Source: Stenotrophomonas indicatrix
Lineage (GTDB): Bacteria > Pseudomonadota > Gammaproteobacteria > Xanthomonadales > Xanthomonadaceae
Direction of reading: 5' to 3'
Assembly (NCBI RefSeq): GCF_002750975.1
Contig: NZ_PEJS01000001.1
Location: forward strand, 3,410,001-3,474,000
DNA length: 64,000 nt
Shown here: positions 32,996 through 43,249 of the stretch, piece by piece
Numbering within the stretch: position 1 is the first letter of the stretch
How the letters are laid out: each line of letters opens with the position of its first letter
Notes under the pieces: model-generated
Seen by the model: only the letters and a program-made list of their open reading frames with translations
Told to the model about the DNA's origin: nothing
Database searches by the model: none
Made by a program: the position numbers and the translations under genes

Positions 32996-35155
32996 ATGAT
33001 CCGTTCCGCCCTCCGTACCCCGCAGCCGCAGCGGCTGTCCGTTGCCGTGCTCGTCGCGCTCTGCGCCGTCGCACCCACCGCTTTCGCCGAAACCGCCACC
33101 GACCCGACCACCCTCGACAAGGTCGTAGTGAAGGGCGAGCGCGCCGAAGGCTATTCGGTGCGCCGTACCTCGGCCGGCACCCGTTTCGACCTGGCGCCGC
33201 GCGAGATCCCGCAGTCGGTCAGCATCATCAGCCACCAGCGCATCGAAGATCAGCAGTTGGACGACATCATCGACGTGCTGGGCAACACCACCGGCGTCAC
33301 CAGCACCCAGTCCGACAGCGAGCGCACCGAATTCTATGCGCGCGGCTTCTACATCGATGCGTACCAGTTCGATGGCCTGCCCACGCAGATGGTGCAGAAC
33401 TGGAGCTACGGTGACTCCGGCCTGGACCTGGCCCTGTATGACCGCGTGGAAGTGGTGCGCGGCGCCACCGGCCTGCTCAGCGGCGCCGGCAATCCTTCCG
33501 CCTCGGTGAACCTGATCCGCAAGCACGCCGACAGCGCCGAACTGACCGGCAGCGTGTCGGTCAACGTCGGCAGCTGGGGCCGCACCCGCACCACCGTGGA
33601 CGTGGGCAGCGCACTCAACGCCAGCGGCACCGTGCGCGGCCGGGTGATCGGCAGCTACCTGGACACCGATGGGCAGATGGACCGCTACAACCAGCGCAAG
33701 ACGCTGGGCTATGCGGTGATCGACGCCGACCTGACCCCGGATACCCAGCTCAGCGTGGGCTACGACTACCAGCAGAAGCGCGCCAACGGCGCGACCTGGG
33801 GTGGCTTCCCGATGCTGTACTCCGACGGCAGCGCGACCCCGTACGACGAATCGTTCAACGCCAGCCCGAACTGGACCTACTGGGACACCACCAGCAAGCG
33901 CGCGTTCGCCACCCTGCAGCACGCCTTCAGCAACGGCTGGAAGTTCAAGATCGGCGCAACGCATGACCAGACCAAGGCCGACGACAAGCTGTTCTACCCT
34001 GCGTACAACGATTGGACCACCGGCGCCTCGAACTTCGACAAGACCACCGGTGCAGGCATTTCGCCGTCCGCAGGCTTCTACAACACCGAGCGCAAGGTCA
34101 CCGGTGTCGATGGCTACGTTGATGGTCCGTTCCAGCTGTTCGGCCGCGAGCACCAGTTCATGGCCGGGCTGAGCTACAACAAGCGCGACTACGCCAACCA
34201 CGGCGACTACCAGGTCGGCGGCGCCGGCCAGAGCTGGGACCCGTTCGCCAGTTACCTGAACTGGACGGGCAACATCAGCGAGCCGAACTGGAACCCGCTG
34301 GCGCTGGCCAGCGAGGGCACCATCACCCAGAAGGCCGGCTATGCCGCTGCACGCCTGTCGCTGGCCGATCCGTTGAAGCTGATCATCGGCGCGCGCTACA
34401 CCGACTGGAAGAGCGAGGGCGAAGGCGCAGATCGCCAGCACAAGGTGACTACGCCGTATGCCGGCCTCGTGTTCGACATCAACGACACCTACTCGGCGTA
34501 CACCAGCTACACCGAGATCTTCCAGCCGCAGACGCTGAAGGACCGCAACGGCAGCTATCTTGACCCGGTGGATGGCAAAAGCTACGAAGTGGGCGTCAAG
34601 GGCGCCTGGTTCGACAACCGCTTGAATGCCTCGCTGGCGGTGTTCCGCATCGAACAGGACAACGTCGGCCAGATCACTGGCGAGCCGGTGCCCGGCAGCC
34701 AGAACGAATTCGCCTATCGCGCCGCACGCGGCACGGTCAGCCGTGGCTTCGAGTTCGAGCTCAACGGCGAACTGGCACCGGGCTGGAACGCCACGTTCGG
34801 CGCCTCCCGTTACGTGGCCAAGGATGCCAACGACGCCGACATCAACACCAACCTGCCGCAGACCGCGCTGAAGCTGTTCACCAGCTACACCCCGCAGTCG
34901 CTGCAGGAACTGACTGTCGGTGGCGGTGCCAACTGGCAGAACCGCATCTACTACCCGGTGCCGGCCTATGGCCGCATCGAGCAGAGCGGCTACGCACTGG
35001 TCAGCGCCTTCGTGCGCTACCGCATCTCGCCGGAGTTCAGCGTGCAGGCCAACCTCAACAACCTGCTGGACAAGAAGTACCTCTCGCAGATCAATGGCTA
35101 CGGTGCGTATGGCGATGGTCGCAACGGCTCGCTGACGTTTACCTGGTCGTTCTGA
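32996..35155 (+). CDS. TonB-dependent siderophore receptor (FpvA/FhuE type)
   Basis: A 719-residue outer-membrane receptor. Signal peptide residues 1-31 (ending TAFA), a TonB-box-like TLDKVVVKG, the plug-domain signature of siderophore receptors REIPQSVSIIS, then YDRVEVVRGATGLLSGAGNP and a 22-strand barrel closing with GSLTFTWSF, the terminal phenylalanine being the assembly signal. AGGA precedes the ATG at 32996. It should import a ferric hydroxamate- or pyoverdine-like siderophore using TonB energy. No signalling N-terminal domain is present, so it does not control an anti-sigma factor itself. Confidence 0.93.
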   Translation: MIRSALRTPQPQRLSVAVLVALCAVAPTAFAETATDPTTLDKVVVKGERAEGYSVRRTSAGTRFDLAPREIPQSVSIISHQRIEDQQLDDIIDVLGNTTGVTSTQSDSERTEFYARGFYIDAYQFDGLPTQMVQNWSYGDSGLDLALYDRVEVVRGATGLLSGAGNPSASVNLIRKHADSAELTGSVSVNVGSWGRTRTTVDVGSALNASGTVRGRVIGSYLDTDGQMDRYNQRKTLGYAVIDADLTPDTQLSVGYDYQQKRANGATWGGFPMLYSDGSATPYDESFNASPNWTYWDTTSKRAFATLQHAFSNGWKFKIGATHDQTKADDKLFYPAYNDWTTGASNFDKTTGAGISPSAGFYNTERKVTGVDGYVDGPFQLFGREHQFMAGLSYNKRDYANHGDYQVGGAGQSWDPFASYLNWTGNISEPNWNPLALASEGTITQKAGYAAARLSLADPLKLIIGARYTDWKSEGEGADRQHKVTTPYAGLVFDINDTYSAYTSYTEIFQPQTLKDRNGSYLDPVDGKSYEVGVKGAWFDNRLNASLAVFRIEQDNVGQITGEPVPGSQNEFAYRAARGTVSRGFEFELNGELAPGWNATFGASRYVAKDANDADINTNLPQTALKLFTSYTPQSLQELTVGGGANWQNRIYYPVPAYGRIEQSGYALVSAFVRYRISPEFSVQANLNNLLDKKYLSQINGYGAYGDGRNGSLTFTWSF

Positions 35156-35164
35156 AGGAAACGT

Positions 35165-35188
35165 TGCCGGGCATGGCCCGGCGCTACC
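35165..35188. repeat. GTAG palindrome
   Basis: TGCCGGGCATGGCCCGGCGC-TACC, a single REP palindrome after the siderophore receptor stop codon and just before the bidirectional hairpin. Confidence 0.75.
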
Positions 35189-35194
35189 GCGGCA

Positions 35195-35227
35195 ACAGCA
35201 GCGCCGGGATCTCTCCGGCGCTGCTGT
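35195..35227. terminator. Long hairpin between convergent receptor genes
   Basis: ACAGCAGCGCCGG and CCGGCGCTGCTGT form a perfect 13-base stem with a 7-base loop, eight bases from the stop of the second receptor. It lacks a T-tract, but its place between two convergent genes suggests a shared 3' end. Confidence 0.6.
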
Positions 35228-35234
35228 ACCCACA

Positions 35235-38099
35235 TCAGAACCGCAGGTCCGCGCGCAGGTACCAGTAACGGCCACGCGGGATGTCGTAGGTCGAGGCGTC
35301 ATAGCCGTTCAACGAACACGACAGGCAGATCGGCGGGTCCTTGTCGAACACGTTGTTCAGGCCCGCCGTCAGCTGCAGGCCCTTCATCCAGTCGATCTTG
35401 TAGCCCACCTGCATGTCATGGAAGGTGGTGGCCGACAGCGTGTTGGTGCCGGCGGCCTGGTTGCTGCACACCGGGAACGCCACGGCGTCACCGCAGTCTT
35501 CGGTCAGTTCGGAAATGTGGCGTACCGTCCAGTTGGCGCTCCAGTTGTCCAGCGTCCAGCCGATGCTGGCGTTGCTGGTCCACTCCGGAATCGAACTGTC
35601 AGCCACTTCCACGCCGGGCTTCTGTGGCTGCCGCTGGCCGGCCGCACCGGTGGCCTCGTAGCGACCGACGAACGTGTTCTTCCAGCCCAGCTTGAACTGG
35701 CCGATCGAGCTCTGCGGCAGGGTCCAGAACAGGTCCACATCCCAGCCGTCGGTCTTGATCGAACCCAGGTTGGTCAGGCGGTTGTTGAAGCTGCTGACCG
35801 CACCGGTGCTGGCACGGGTGATGCCGTCGCAGTAGATCGGGTCCAGGGTATCCACGCACAGGTCCAGCTGGGTCTGCGCGTTGATCGCCTGGATCGCGCC
35901 ATCGATGTTGTGGCGGTAGAACGTCACTTCCACGTCGAAGCGCTCCGACCACGATGCATCGTTGCCGAACCAGGGGCTCCACACGAAACCGGCACTGAAG
36001 CTGCGCGACCGCTCCGGCTCCAGCTCGCGGTTGCCGCCGGTGGTCACCGAGATCTGCGAGTTGGCCTGCTGGAAGCCGGTCGGCACGCCCAGCGACGCGC
36101 AGTTGGCCGCACTGCCACGCGGCGGTGTGCCACCCAGGCCCACCGAGCAGGGATCGAACAACTGCAGATCCGCGCGCGCGGCCGAACCGTACAGCTCGCC
36201 GATCGACGGTGCGCGGAAGCCTTCGGCATAGGTGGTACGCAGCACGAAGTCATCGGTCACCTGCCAGCGCAGGCCGTACTTGGGCGTGAACTCGCCACCG
36301 AAGGTCGAGTAATCCGAGTAGCGGCCAGCCAGGCTCAGGTCCAGCTTCTTGCCCAGTGCCGAGTCGGCGAAGATCGGCACGCTCAGCTCCAGGTACGCTT
36401 CGTTGACGTCGTAGGAGCCGGACGTCGGCTGCGACGGTACGCCGTTGTAGTGGCCGATCACCGTCAGCGGGTCAGGCTGGTACGAACCTTTGTACTTGCG
36501 GTGTTCGAGGCCGGTGGCGAAGGACACCGGGCCGGCCGGCAGGGTGAACAGATCGCTGGACAGGTTGGCGGTGAACAGGCTCAGCTCGTTCTGGCTGCGG
36601 TCGCGCACCACCGGCTGGATCCAGCGCAGCATGTCCGGGGTGATCGAACCGGCGCCACCGAAGATGTTCAGCGGTACGCAGCCCGGCGTGGCCGCGCACA
36701 CCGCAGGATCGCCCAGCGCCATGTTGACGTTGTAGATGTTGTAGCTGCCGTAGTTGGTCTGCTCGGCCTTGTTCTTGCTGTACATGCCGTTGACGTCCCA
36801 GTACCAGCTGCGGTCAGCGGCCTGGAAGTTGCCGACCAGGCCGGTGGCGAAGTACGTGGTGTCCACCTGCTGTTCGAATACGCGCGCGCCGCCTTCCACC
36901 GGACGGCGGCCGATCAGGCTCATGTTGCCCGACGACACCAGGTCGAAGCCGAACGGGTTGTACGGGTTCAGTGCCGAGACCACGATGTTGTCGGCCAGCG
37001 GATTGCCGGTGGCACCATCAGGGCCGAAGAACAGCGGCTCCGGGCCGGCCTGGTTGGTCGACTCGCGGCGGTTGCCCAGTGCCTTGACGTACCACTGCAC
37101 GTTGTCGGTGATGTCGAACCGGAACTGGCCGAACAGGCCCTTACGCTCCGACGGTGTCAGCACCATGTTGTATTCGGCGAAGTTGAAGCGGTCGGCGCTG
37201 GTGAAGCAGTGGTAGTCGTCGGTGCGGTTGCAGCCGGCGCTGCCGTCGTAACGCGGGCTGCTCACGCCGGTGTTGGGCACGATGTCCTGTTCGGCACCGG
37301 TGTTGGGATCGACGAAGGCGAAGCGCCCCTGCGGAATGCCGCCGCTGCCGAAGGCCAGGCCGGTGCCGGGGATAGGGAAGCGCGACTGCTCGCGGTCCTT
37401 CGCATACACCGGGTCCTGCTTGGTCCAGCTTGCGCCCAGGAACAGGCTGTAACGGTCGCCGCTCTTGCCCCAGGCCAGGTCCACGCCCTTCTGCGTGCCA
37501 TCGCCCTTGCCGTACTGGCCGTAGTTCATCGTCACCTGGCCACCATCGAAATCGCGGCGGGTGATGATGTTGACCACGCCGGCGATGGCATCGGAGCCGT
37601 ACAGCGACGATGCGCCGTCTTCCAGCACTTCGATGCGCTCAACGATCGCCAGCGGGATGGTGTTGAGATCGGTGGCCGAGCCCACGCCCGAGGCCGAGGA
37701 TTCATTGACCCAGCGGATGCCATCGACCAGCACCAGTACACGCTTGGCACCGAGATGGCGAAGGTCCACCTGCGCCGAACCCGCGCCGACGCCGCTGCCG
37801 TCGGGTGGGAAACCGAAGTTGCCCGAGGAATTGAACTTGGCATTGAGTGCCGAGCCCGAGCCGGTGAGCTGTTGCAGCACTTCACCGATCGAGGTCAGAC
37901 CGGTGCGTTCGATGTCGGCGCGGTTGAGCGTCTGGACCGGCACCTGGCCTTCCACTTCAGCGCGCTTGATGCGGGTACCTGTGACTTCGACGCGATCCAG
38001 GTCGGTGGTGGCCGATTGGGCAGCAGCCCCCAACGGGGCCAGTGCGGTCACGCACAGCGCGACGGCAACCGCCAAGGGGCGGTGATGCAGGTAATTCAT
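35235..38099 (-). CDS. TonB-dependent outer-membrane receptor, unknown substrate
   Basis: A 954-residue receptor. Signal peptide residues 1-28 (ending GAAAQ), TonB-box-like region [15 protein letters not shown], a plug domain with [32 protein letters not shown] and [12 protein letters not shown], then a large beta-barrel ending in [12 protein letters not shown]. Cysteine pairs in extracellular loops suggest stabilised loops. The size class is that of xanthomonad receptors for carbohydrates or peptides, not siderophores. GGAGAGAG precedes the ATG at 38099. A lone ExbD-like gene lies on the same strand upstream. Confidence 0.93.
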   Translation of the reverse strand: MNYLHHRPLAVAVALCVTALAPLGAAAQSATTDLDRVEVTGTRIKRAEVEGQVPVQTLNRADIERTGLTSIGEVLQQLTGSGSALNAKFNSSGNFGFPPDGSGVGAGSAQVDLRHLGAKRVLVLVDGIRWVNESSASGVGSATDLNTIPLAIVERIEVLEDGASSLYGSDAIAGVVNIITRRDFDGGQVTMNYGQYGKGDGTQKGVDLAWGKSGDRYSLFLGASWTKQDPVYAKDREQSRFPIPGTGLAFGSGGIPQGRFAFVDPNTGAEQDIVPNTGVSSPRYDGSAGCNRTDDYHCFTSADRFNFAEYNMVLTPSERKGLFGQFRFDITDNVQWYVKALGNRRESTNQAGPEPLFFGPDGATGNPLADNIVVSALNPYNPFGFDLVSSGNMSLIGRRPVEGGARVFEQQVDTTYFATGLVGNFQAADRSWYWDVNGMYSKNKAEQTNYGSYNIYNVNMALGDPAVCAATPGCVPLNIFGGAGSITPDMLRWIQPVVRDRSQNELSLFTANLSSDLFTLPAGPVSFATGLEHRKYKGSYQPDPLTVIGHYNGVPSQPTSGSYDVNEAYLELSVPIFADSALGKKLDLSLAGRYSDYSTFGGEFTPKYGLRWQVTDDFVLRTTYAEGFRAPSIGELYGSAARADLQLFDPCSVGLGGTPPRGSAANCASLGVPTGFQQANSQISVTTGGNRELEPERSRSFSAGFVWSPWFGNDASWSERFDVEVTFYRHNIDGAIQAINAQTQLDLCVDTLDPIYCDGITRASTGAVSSFNNRLTNLGSIKTDGWDVDLFWTLPQSSIGQFKLGWKNTFVGRYEATGAAGQRQPQKPGVEVADSSIPEWTSNASIGWTLDNWSANWTVRHISELTEDCGDAVAFPVCSNQAAGTNTLSATTFHDMQVGYKIDWMKGLQLTAGLNNVFDKDPPICLSCSLNGYDASTYDIPRGRYWYLRADLRF

Positions 38100-38326
38100 T
38101 CGCTCTCTCTCCAAAGGAATGTCGGGACATGGACTGCCGCGCTCCCCCCTGCATGGCGGCAGCGTCTCCTTTGTAAACAAGCGTTAAACATCGCGGCGTG
38201 ATGCCCGACACTCTTTCACGCGAATTTGACGATTCTGAAAGCAGATAACGTCATTTGCTTACGTATTCACCGGAATGCGCGTACGACAACATCGCCGTAG
38301 CGCTGGGTCATTCCCCCCGGGGTCAC
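38100..38326. other. Promoter region of the second receptor
   Basis: Over 200 bases without a gene upstream of the receptor. The portion 38175-38270 is unusually AT-rich (GTAAACAAGCGTTAAACATC and TTGCTTACGTATTCACC) and probably contains its promoter. I see no Fur-like or clear LacI-like dyad. Confidence 0.4.
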
Positions 38327-38422
38327 GGTAGCGCCGGGCCATGCCCGGCGAATTGTCGAAGAGGTCTCTGCCAAGCCCGGCGCACATCGCAGGTCTGCCG
38401 CCGGGTATGACCCGGCGCTACC
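38327..38422. repeat. Inverted pair of GTAG palindromes
   Basis: GTAGCGCCGGGCCATGCCCG and the mirror CCGGGTATGACCCGGCGC-TACC are separated by about 50 bases downstream of the exbD gene. Confidence 0.8.
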
Positions 38423-38429
38423 GGTACAC

Positions 38430-38457
38430 GTGCGGCCTTCCCTTGGGAAGGCCGCAC
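38430..38457. terminator. Hairpin at the 3' end of exbD
   Basis: GTGCGGCCTTCCC-TT-GGGAAGGCCGCAC is a perfect 13-base stem with a 2-base loop, 11 bases after the exbD stop. There is no T-tract, so it may stabilise the 3' end rather than terminate by itself. Confidence 0.5.
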
Positions 38458-38468
38458 CGATGAATCGC

Positions 38469-38876
38469 TCACTGCACGAACGCGATGCGTTGCATGCCGG
38501 TGGCTTCGGCGGCGGCCAGGATCTTGGCCATACCGTCGTACTCGGCCGACGGATCGGTGCTGATGCGCAGCTCCGGCAGGTTGCCGGCATGCTCGCTGGC
38601 CTGCGCCTGCAGGCGCGACTGCAGATCACCGATGGCCATCGGCTGCCCGTCCCAGCTCAACTGGCTGGACGCATCGAGGCGCAGCTCGATCGGCGGTGGC
38701 GGTTCGGGGCGATCCACCACGCGATCGGTGGCCTGCGGCAACTGCACGTTGATCGGCCGCGACAACATCGGCGCGGTCACGATGAAGATGATCAACAACA
38801 CCAGCATTACATCCACCAGTGGCGTGACGTTGATGTCCGCCAGCGGGCCGCTTCTTCCTGCGCTACTGAATGCCAT
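38469..38876 (-). CDS. exbD: ExbD/TolR-family proton-channel subunit
   Basis: A 135-residue inner-membrane protein. It has a short cytosolic N-terminus, one transmembrane helix carrying the conserved proton-carrying aspartate (NVTPLVDVMLVLLIIFIV, residues about 20-37), a proline-rich link (PEPPPP) and a periplasmic domain. ExbD works with ExbB and TonB to energise outer-membrane receptors. No exbB or tonB is adjacent, so this is a stand-alone copy next to two TonB-dependent receptors. AGGGAG precedes the ATG at 38876. Confidence 0.9.
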   Translation of the reverse strand: MAFSSAGRSGPLADINVTPLVDVMLVLLIIFIVTAPMLSRPINVQLPQATDRVVDRPEPPPPIELRLDASSQLSWDGQPMAIGDLQSRLQAQASEHAGNLPELRISTDPSAEYDGMAKILAAAEATGMQRIAFVQ

Positions 38877-39039
38877 GTGCCGCTCCCTGCAGCAGGGCCG
38901 GTCGCCCCAGCCCAAACCTACGCCGGACAACCGCCTTCGCGGCAGTGCGGATCCCGCCGTCATTCAGCTGTCGTTGCCATCTTCGGCCGTGTACACGATG
39001 CGAAACTGAATTCAGCCACTGCCCGCTATGCTGGTCGCC

Positions 39040-41013
39040 ATGACCCGACGATCTTCGACCGCCCTGTCCCTGCTCCCGCTGGCCACCACGCTGCTGATCG
39101 GCTGCGCGAGTGCCCAGTCCCTCGATGCCCAGAACGCCCAGCTGAAGGCCGCCATCGCCGCCGCCGAACGTGGCCAGTTCGATCCCGGCCAGGCCGCCGC
39201 GCTAAGCCGCCATCCCGCGTATGGCTGGCTGGAGTTCGCCAACCTGCGGCGCAACATCGACACCGTCGATACGGCGCAGGCACAGGCCTTCCTCAAGCGC
39301 TACCAGGGCCAGGCCGTGGCCAACAGCTTCCGCAGCGCCTGGCTGCCCTCTGTAGCGCGCCGCCAGGACTGGCCGACGCTGCTGGCCAACTGGGCTCCCA
39401 CCGACAACCTCGGCCTGCGCTGTGCGCAGCTGACAGCGCGCCAGGCCACCGGCAAGCTGGACCCGCAGTGGATCGGTGAAGCCCAGGATCTGTGGCGCAA
39501 GAACGGCAAGTCGTTGCCCGATGCCTGCGACGCCGTGTTCGCCGTGCTGCAGGCGCAGGGTGGCATGAGCGATGCGCTGCGCTGGGAACGCATCGATGCC
39601 GCTGCCGATGCACAGCAGCCGGCGGTGATGCGTTCGGCCGCGCGCGGCCTGCCGGCCAGTGATCTTGCCCTGGCCAACACCTACGCGACCTTCGTCGACA
39701 AGCCCAATGCCAGCGCCCTGAACTGGCCGCGCAACGAGCGCAGCCGGCGCATCGCCACCGACGGCCTGGCCAAGCTGGCCAAGGCCGACCCGGATGCTAC
39801 CGAACAGCAGCTGCCGCAGTACGCGCAGGCGCTGGGCCTGAGCGCCGAACAGCAGGGCCAGGTGCGTTACCAGATCGCCCTGTGGACGGTGGCGTCGTAC
39901 CTGCCCGACTCGGCTCGCCGTTTGAATGCCGTGCCCGATGCGGCCTACGACGAACGCCTGCACGAATGGCGCGCACGCGAAGCGATGTCGCGCGGCGATT
40001 GGCCGGCGACGCTGGCAGCGATCCGCAAGATGGGCCCGACCCAGCGCAACGATTCGCGCTGGCGCTATTTCGAAGGCCGCATGCTGGAAAAGACCGGCCA
40101 GGCACAGCAGGCGCAGCCGTTGTTCCGCGAAGCCGCGCGCGCACCGACCTTCCATGGCTTCCTCGCTGCGGACAAGCTGCAGCAGCCCTACACGCTGTGC
40201 CCGTGGAAGCCCAACGACAGCGCACAGGCGCAGGCCGCGGTGGCCCGCGATCCGGCCATCCAGCGGGCGATGGCGCTGTACCAGATCGACCGCGCCGGCT
40301 GGGCGGTGGCCGAATGGAACAATGCGCTGTCGCGCTTCGATGACACCCAGCGTCGCCTCGCCGTGCGCGTAGCGCAGGACAACGGTTGGTTCGACCGCGC
40401 GGTGTTCGCGCTCGGCAAGCAGCCGCAGGAGCAACGCCTGTACGACCTGCGCTTCCCGCTGCACCACGACGCCACGATCCGCCGTGAATCGGCACGCAAT
40501 GCCATCGACCCGGCCTGGGTGGCCGCCGAGATCCGCGCCGAAAGCACTTTCACCCCGCGCGCGCGTTCGCCTGCCAATGCGATGGGCCTGATGCAGGTAC
40601 TGCCGGCGACCGGCGCCGGCGTGGCCAGGTCCATCGGCCTGACCGGCTACGGCGGCGCTGACAGCCTGTACGACCCGGATACCAACATCGCCATCGGCAC
40701 CGCGTACCTGCGGCAGTTGATGAACAAGTACGACGGCCTGCCCTACGTGACCATCGCCGCCTACAACGCGGGCCCGACGCCGACCGCACGCTGGCAGACC
40801 CAGCGCCCGGGCTTCGATCCGGACCTGTGGATCGAGACCATCAGCTACAAGGAAACGCGCGAGTATGTCGCCCGCGTGCTGGCCTTCAGCGTGATCTACG
40901 ACTGGCGACTCAATGGCGACGCATTGCCGCTGAGCGACCGCCTGATGGGCCGCCTGGTGGACAAGCGCAAGGCCTTCACCTGCGCCGCCAACGCCGACCA
41001 GGGCGGCGATTGA
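39040..41013 (+). CDS. slt: Soluble lytic murein transglycosylase
   Basis: A 657-residue periplasmic enzyme that cuts the glycan strands of peptidoglycan with formation of anhydro-muropeptides. The N-terminus has a signal with lipobox-like LIGCAS, so a lipid anchor is possible. A long alpha-superhelical domain (residues about 30-450) precedes the C-terminal SLT domain: EIRAESTFTPRARSPANAMG with catalytic glutamate E501, GLMQVLPATG, NIAIGTAYLRQL and YVTIAAYNAGP. Starts at 39028 and 39040 are in frame; I use 39040 (MTRRSSTAL). Length matches E. coli Slt70. Confidence 0.93.
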   Translation: MTRRSSTALSLLPLATTLLIGCASAQSLDAQNAQLKAAIAAAERGQFDPGQAAALSRHPAYGWLEFANLRRNIDTVDTAQAQAFLKRYQGQAVANSFRSAWLPSVARRQDWPTLLANWAPTDNLGLRCAQLTARQATGKLDPQWIGEAQDLWRKNGKSLPDACDAVFAVLQAQGGMSDALRWERIDAAADAQQPAVMRSAARGLPASDLALANTYATFVDKPNASALNWPRNERSRRIATDGLAKLAKADPDATEQQLPQYAQALGLSAEQQGQVRYQIALWTVASYLPDSARRLNAVPDAAYDERLHEWRAREAMSRGDWPATLAAIRKMGPTQRNDSRWRYFEGRMLEKTGQAQQAQPLFREAARAPTFHGFLAADKLQQPYTLCPWKPNDSAQAQAAVARDPAIQRAMALYQIDRAGWAVAEWNNALSRFDDTQRRLAVRVAQDNGWFDRAVFALGKQPQEQRLYDLRFPLHHDATIRRESARNAIDPAWVAAEIRAESTFTPRARSPANAMGLMQVLPATGAGVARSIGLTGYGGADSLYDPDTNIAIGTAYLRQLMNKYDGLPYVTIAAYNAGPTPTARWQTQRPGFDPDLWIETISYKETREYVARVLAFSVIYDWRLNGDALPLSDRLMGRLVDKRKAFTCAANADQGGD

Positions 41014-41025
41014 TCACGTTGTATC

Positions 41026-41088
41026 GGTAGCGCCGGGCCATGCCCGGCGAACGCCATGTGTTCGGCCGGGCACGGCCCGGCGCTACCG
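41026..41088. repeat. Inverted pair of GTAG palindromes between slt and cca
   Basis: GTAGCGCCGGGCCATGCCCG and CCGGGCACGGCCCGGCGC-TACC lie in inverted orientation, separated by about 18 bases, and end 16 bases before the cca start codon. Confidence 0.8.
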
Positions 41089-41103
41089 TGCCATCATCCC
41101 CCC

Positions 41104-42324
41104 ATGAAGATCTATCTTGTCGGCGGCGCCGTGCGCGACCGCCTGTTGCAGCGCCCTGCCGGCGACCGTGACTGGGTCGTCGTCGGCGCCACGCCCGCGC
41201 AGATGGAAGCGCAGGGCTTCACCGCCGTGGGCCGTGATTTTCCCGTCTTCCTGCACCCGAAGACCGGCGAGGAATACGCGCTGGCCCGCACCGAACGCAA
41301 ATCCGGCCGTGGCTACCGCGGCTTCGTCGTTGATGCCGATCCGGCGGTGACGCTGGAAGAAGACCTGCAGCGCCGCGACTTCACCATCAATGCCATCGCC
41401 TGCGATGAAGACAGCGGCACGCTGGTCGATCCCTATGGCGGCGCGCGCGACATCGAGCAGCGCGTGCTGCGCCATGTCGGTCCTGCATTCGTTGAAGACC
41501 CGCTACGCGTCCTGCGTGCGGCGCGCTTCATGGCCCGCTTCGCCTCGCTCGGTTTTACCGTCGCGCCGGAAACCATGGCGCTGATGCGCGAGGTGGCCGC
41601 CAGTGGCGAGCTCGACGCGCTGGTACCGGAACGTGTGTGGCAGGAACTGCGCAAGGCACTTGTGTGCGAGCGCCCATCGGCGTTCCTGCGCACCCTGCAC
41701 GACGCGCACGCGCTTGGCCCGATACTGCCGGAGCTGGAAGCGCTGTACGGCGTACCGCAGCGCGCGGAATTCCATCCGGAAGTCGACACCGGCATCCACC
41801 AGGAAATGGTCAGCGACATGGCGGCGACGCTGGCGCCCGGTGATGACCTGGTCGGCTTCGCCGCACTGACCCACGACCTCGGCAAGGGCCTGACCCCAGC
41901 CGAGGAATGGCCGCGCCACATCATGCACGAGCAGCGCGGCATCAAACCGCTGAAAGCACTGTGCGCGCGCCTGAAGATTCCGACCGAGCACCAGCAACTG
42001 GCCGAGGCCGTCTGCCGCGAGCATCTGAACGTGCATCGCATCGACGAACTGCGCGATGCCACCGTGCTGGAACTGCTGGGCCGCTGCGATGCGTTGCGCC
42101 GGCCGGAGCGGGTGGCACGCATCGCGCTGTGCTGCGAGGCCGACAAGCGTGGCCGGCTCGGTTTCGAGGACAGCGACTACCCGCAGGGCGAGACGCTGAA
42201 GCGCCTGCACCGGGCGGCGCTGTCAGTGCAGGCGCGTGACCTGGACACCACACACCTCAAAGGCCCGGCCATTGGTGAGGCGCTGGCCAAGGCGCGTGTA
42301 CGGGCGATCGCCGCCGCCCGCTGA
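41104..42324 (+). CDS. cca: Multifunctional CCA-adding enzyme
   Basis: A 406-residue class II tRNA nucleotidyltransferase that builds and repairs the 3' CCA end. The nucleotidyltransferase head has GGAVRDRLL and the metal-binding pair D21/D23 (GDRDWVV), then [10 protein letters not shown] and [14 protein letters not shown], the nucleotide-selecting region. The C-terminal HD domain (THDLGKG, HEQRG) gives the phosphatase/phosphodiesterase activities seen in E. coli Cca. Length is near the E. coli enzyme. Same strand as slt, separated by REP palindromes. Confidence 0.95.
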   Translation: MKIYLVGGAVRDRLLQRPAGDRDWVVVGATPAQMEAQGFTAVGRDFPVFLHPKTGEEYALARTERKSGRGYRGFVVDADPAVTLEEDLQRRDFTINAIACDEDSGTLVDPYGGARDIEQRVLRHVGPAFVEDPLRVLRAARFMARFASLGFTVAPETMALMREVAASGELDALVPERVWQELRKALVCERPSAFLRTLHDAHALGPILPELEALYGVPQRAEFHPEVDTGIHQEMVSDMAATLAPGDDLVGFAALTHDLGKGLTPAEEWPRHIMHEQRGIKPLKALCARLKIPTEHQQLAEAVCREHLNVHRIDELRDATVLELLGRCDALRRPERVARIALCCEADKRGRLGFEDSDYPQGETLKRLHRAALSVQARDLDTTHLKGPAIGEALAKARVRAIAAAR

Positions 42325-42329
42325 AGCAC

Positions 42330-42355
42330 CTAGTAGTGCCGGCCGCTGGCCGGCA
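42330..42355. repeat. GTAG palindrome after cca
   Basis: TAGTAGTGCCGGCCGCTGGCC-GGCAAC, a single palindrome of the CCGGCCGCTGGCCGG family between two convergent genes. Confidence 0.7.
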
Positions 42356-42367
42356 ACCTCAGCGCTA

Positions 42368-42802
42368 TCAGTGCGCCATCCCGCGGGTGATCGCCGCAGC
42401 GCGCTCTTTCAGCTGCGCCACGGCATCGGGAATCATCTCCATGCCCACGTCCAGGCCGGGGTTCAGCACCAGGCCGACGCCCTCGCCGATGCCCGACAGC
42501 AGTGCATGCACCGCGATGGGCATGGCGTGGGCAAACTGCGGCAGCTGCTCGTGCCAGATCTCCGCGCGCTCGGGCGCGGTGAACACCGCAAACATCGGCT
42601 CGCCGCTTTCGCTGGTCAGCACCAGCGGCGAAATGCTCTCGTCCCAGGCGCCGTCTTCACCGATGGCCTTGTCCAGCAGCACGAACACCGGCGCGGTCAG
42701 CAGGCCGTCGAGGAACTGCGAAGCCGTGAGGGTTCCGTCCTGGGCCTGCAGCAGGCGCACTTCCAGGTCGTTGGCGGGTTCGAACGGCGTTTCGTGGTCC
42801 AT
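42368..42802 (-). CDS. SseB-like protein
   Basis: A 144-residue soluble protein resembling the N-terminal domain of enterobacterial SseB: FEPANDLEVRLLQAQDGTLT, FLDGLLTAPVFVLLDKAI, SPLVLTSESGEPMFAVFTAPERA and GVGLVLNPGLDVGMEM. The family occurs in many bacteria; no activity is established for this stand-alone domain. No signal peptide. It is convergent with cca and upstream of a HigA-like gene's 3' end. Confidence 0.8.
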   Translation of the reverse strand: MDHETPFEPANDLEVRLLQAQDGTLTASQFLDGLLTAPVFVLLDKAIGEDGAWDESISPLVLTSESGEPMFAVFTAPERAEIWHEQLPQFAHAMPIAVHALLSGIGEGVGLVLNPGLDVGMEMIPDAVAQLKERAAAITRGMAH

Positions 42803-42889
42803 GGTCGGTTCCGGTACGTGGTAGCTGGCTGCAACTTTAGCAGGCCCGGCATCAGCCTACGTACACCCCGTTCCACAGCGGAATCGACC

Positions 42890-43249
42890 TCAGCGGCCGA
42901 TCAGGCTTTCCGCCGGAATGCCCAGGTTGCGGTGCAGATTGCGGATCATCTCCAGAGTCAATCCGCGCTTGCGATTCAATACCTCGTATACGCGGTTGAG
43001 CTGACCAATCGAGGGCACCAGATCCTTGACGGTCAGACCGCCCTGCTCCATGCGGAAGCGGATCGCTTCGATCGGGTCCGGCAGCTCGATCGGGTAGTGC
43101 TTCGCTTCGTAGGCCTCCACCAAGGTGGCGAGAATCTCGAAACGATCTCCCTCTTCGCTATCCAGCGCAGGTTCGTTCTCGAAATAGGCCTCCAGCTCGC
43201 GCAACGCGTTCTGGTAGTCGACTTCTGTGCGAACAGGACGAATGTTCAT
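42890..43249 (-). CDS. higA: HigA-type helix-turn-helix antitoxin without a visible toxin
   Basis: A 119-residue protein of the COG5499 HigA group: N-terminal helical part (VRTEVDYQNALRELEAYFEN), a YEAKHYPIELPDPIEAIRFR linker typical of this family, and a C-terminal helix-turn-helix (LTVKDLVPSIGQLNRVYEVL, LTLEMIRNLHRNLGIPAESL). Antitoxins of this type repress their own operon and neutralise an mRNA interferase HigB, normally encoded just upstream. Here only about 60 bases separate it from the next gene, so no HigB is encoded. GGAG precedes the ATG, which overlaps the stop of a 28-codon reading frame. Confidence 0.85.
   Translation of the reverse strand: MNIRPVRTEVDYQNALRELEAYFENEPALDSEEGDRFEILATLVEAYEAKHYPIELPDPIEAIRFRMEQGGLTVKDLVPSIGQLNRVYEVLNRKRGLTLEMIRNLHRNLGIPAESLIGR

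Noticed and set aside
35418..38201. A 927-codon open frame antisense to the second receptor gene
   Set aside because: The receptor on the other strand has a signal peptide, plug and barrel; the antisense frame is open only because of extreme GC bias at third positions.
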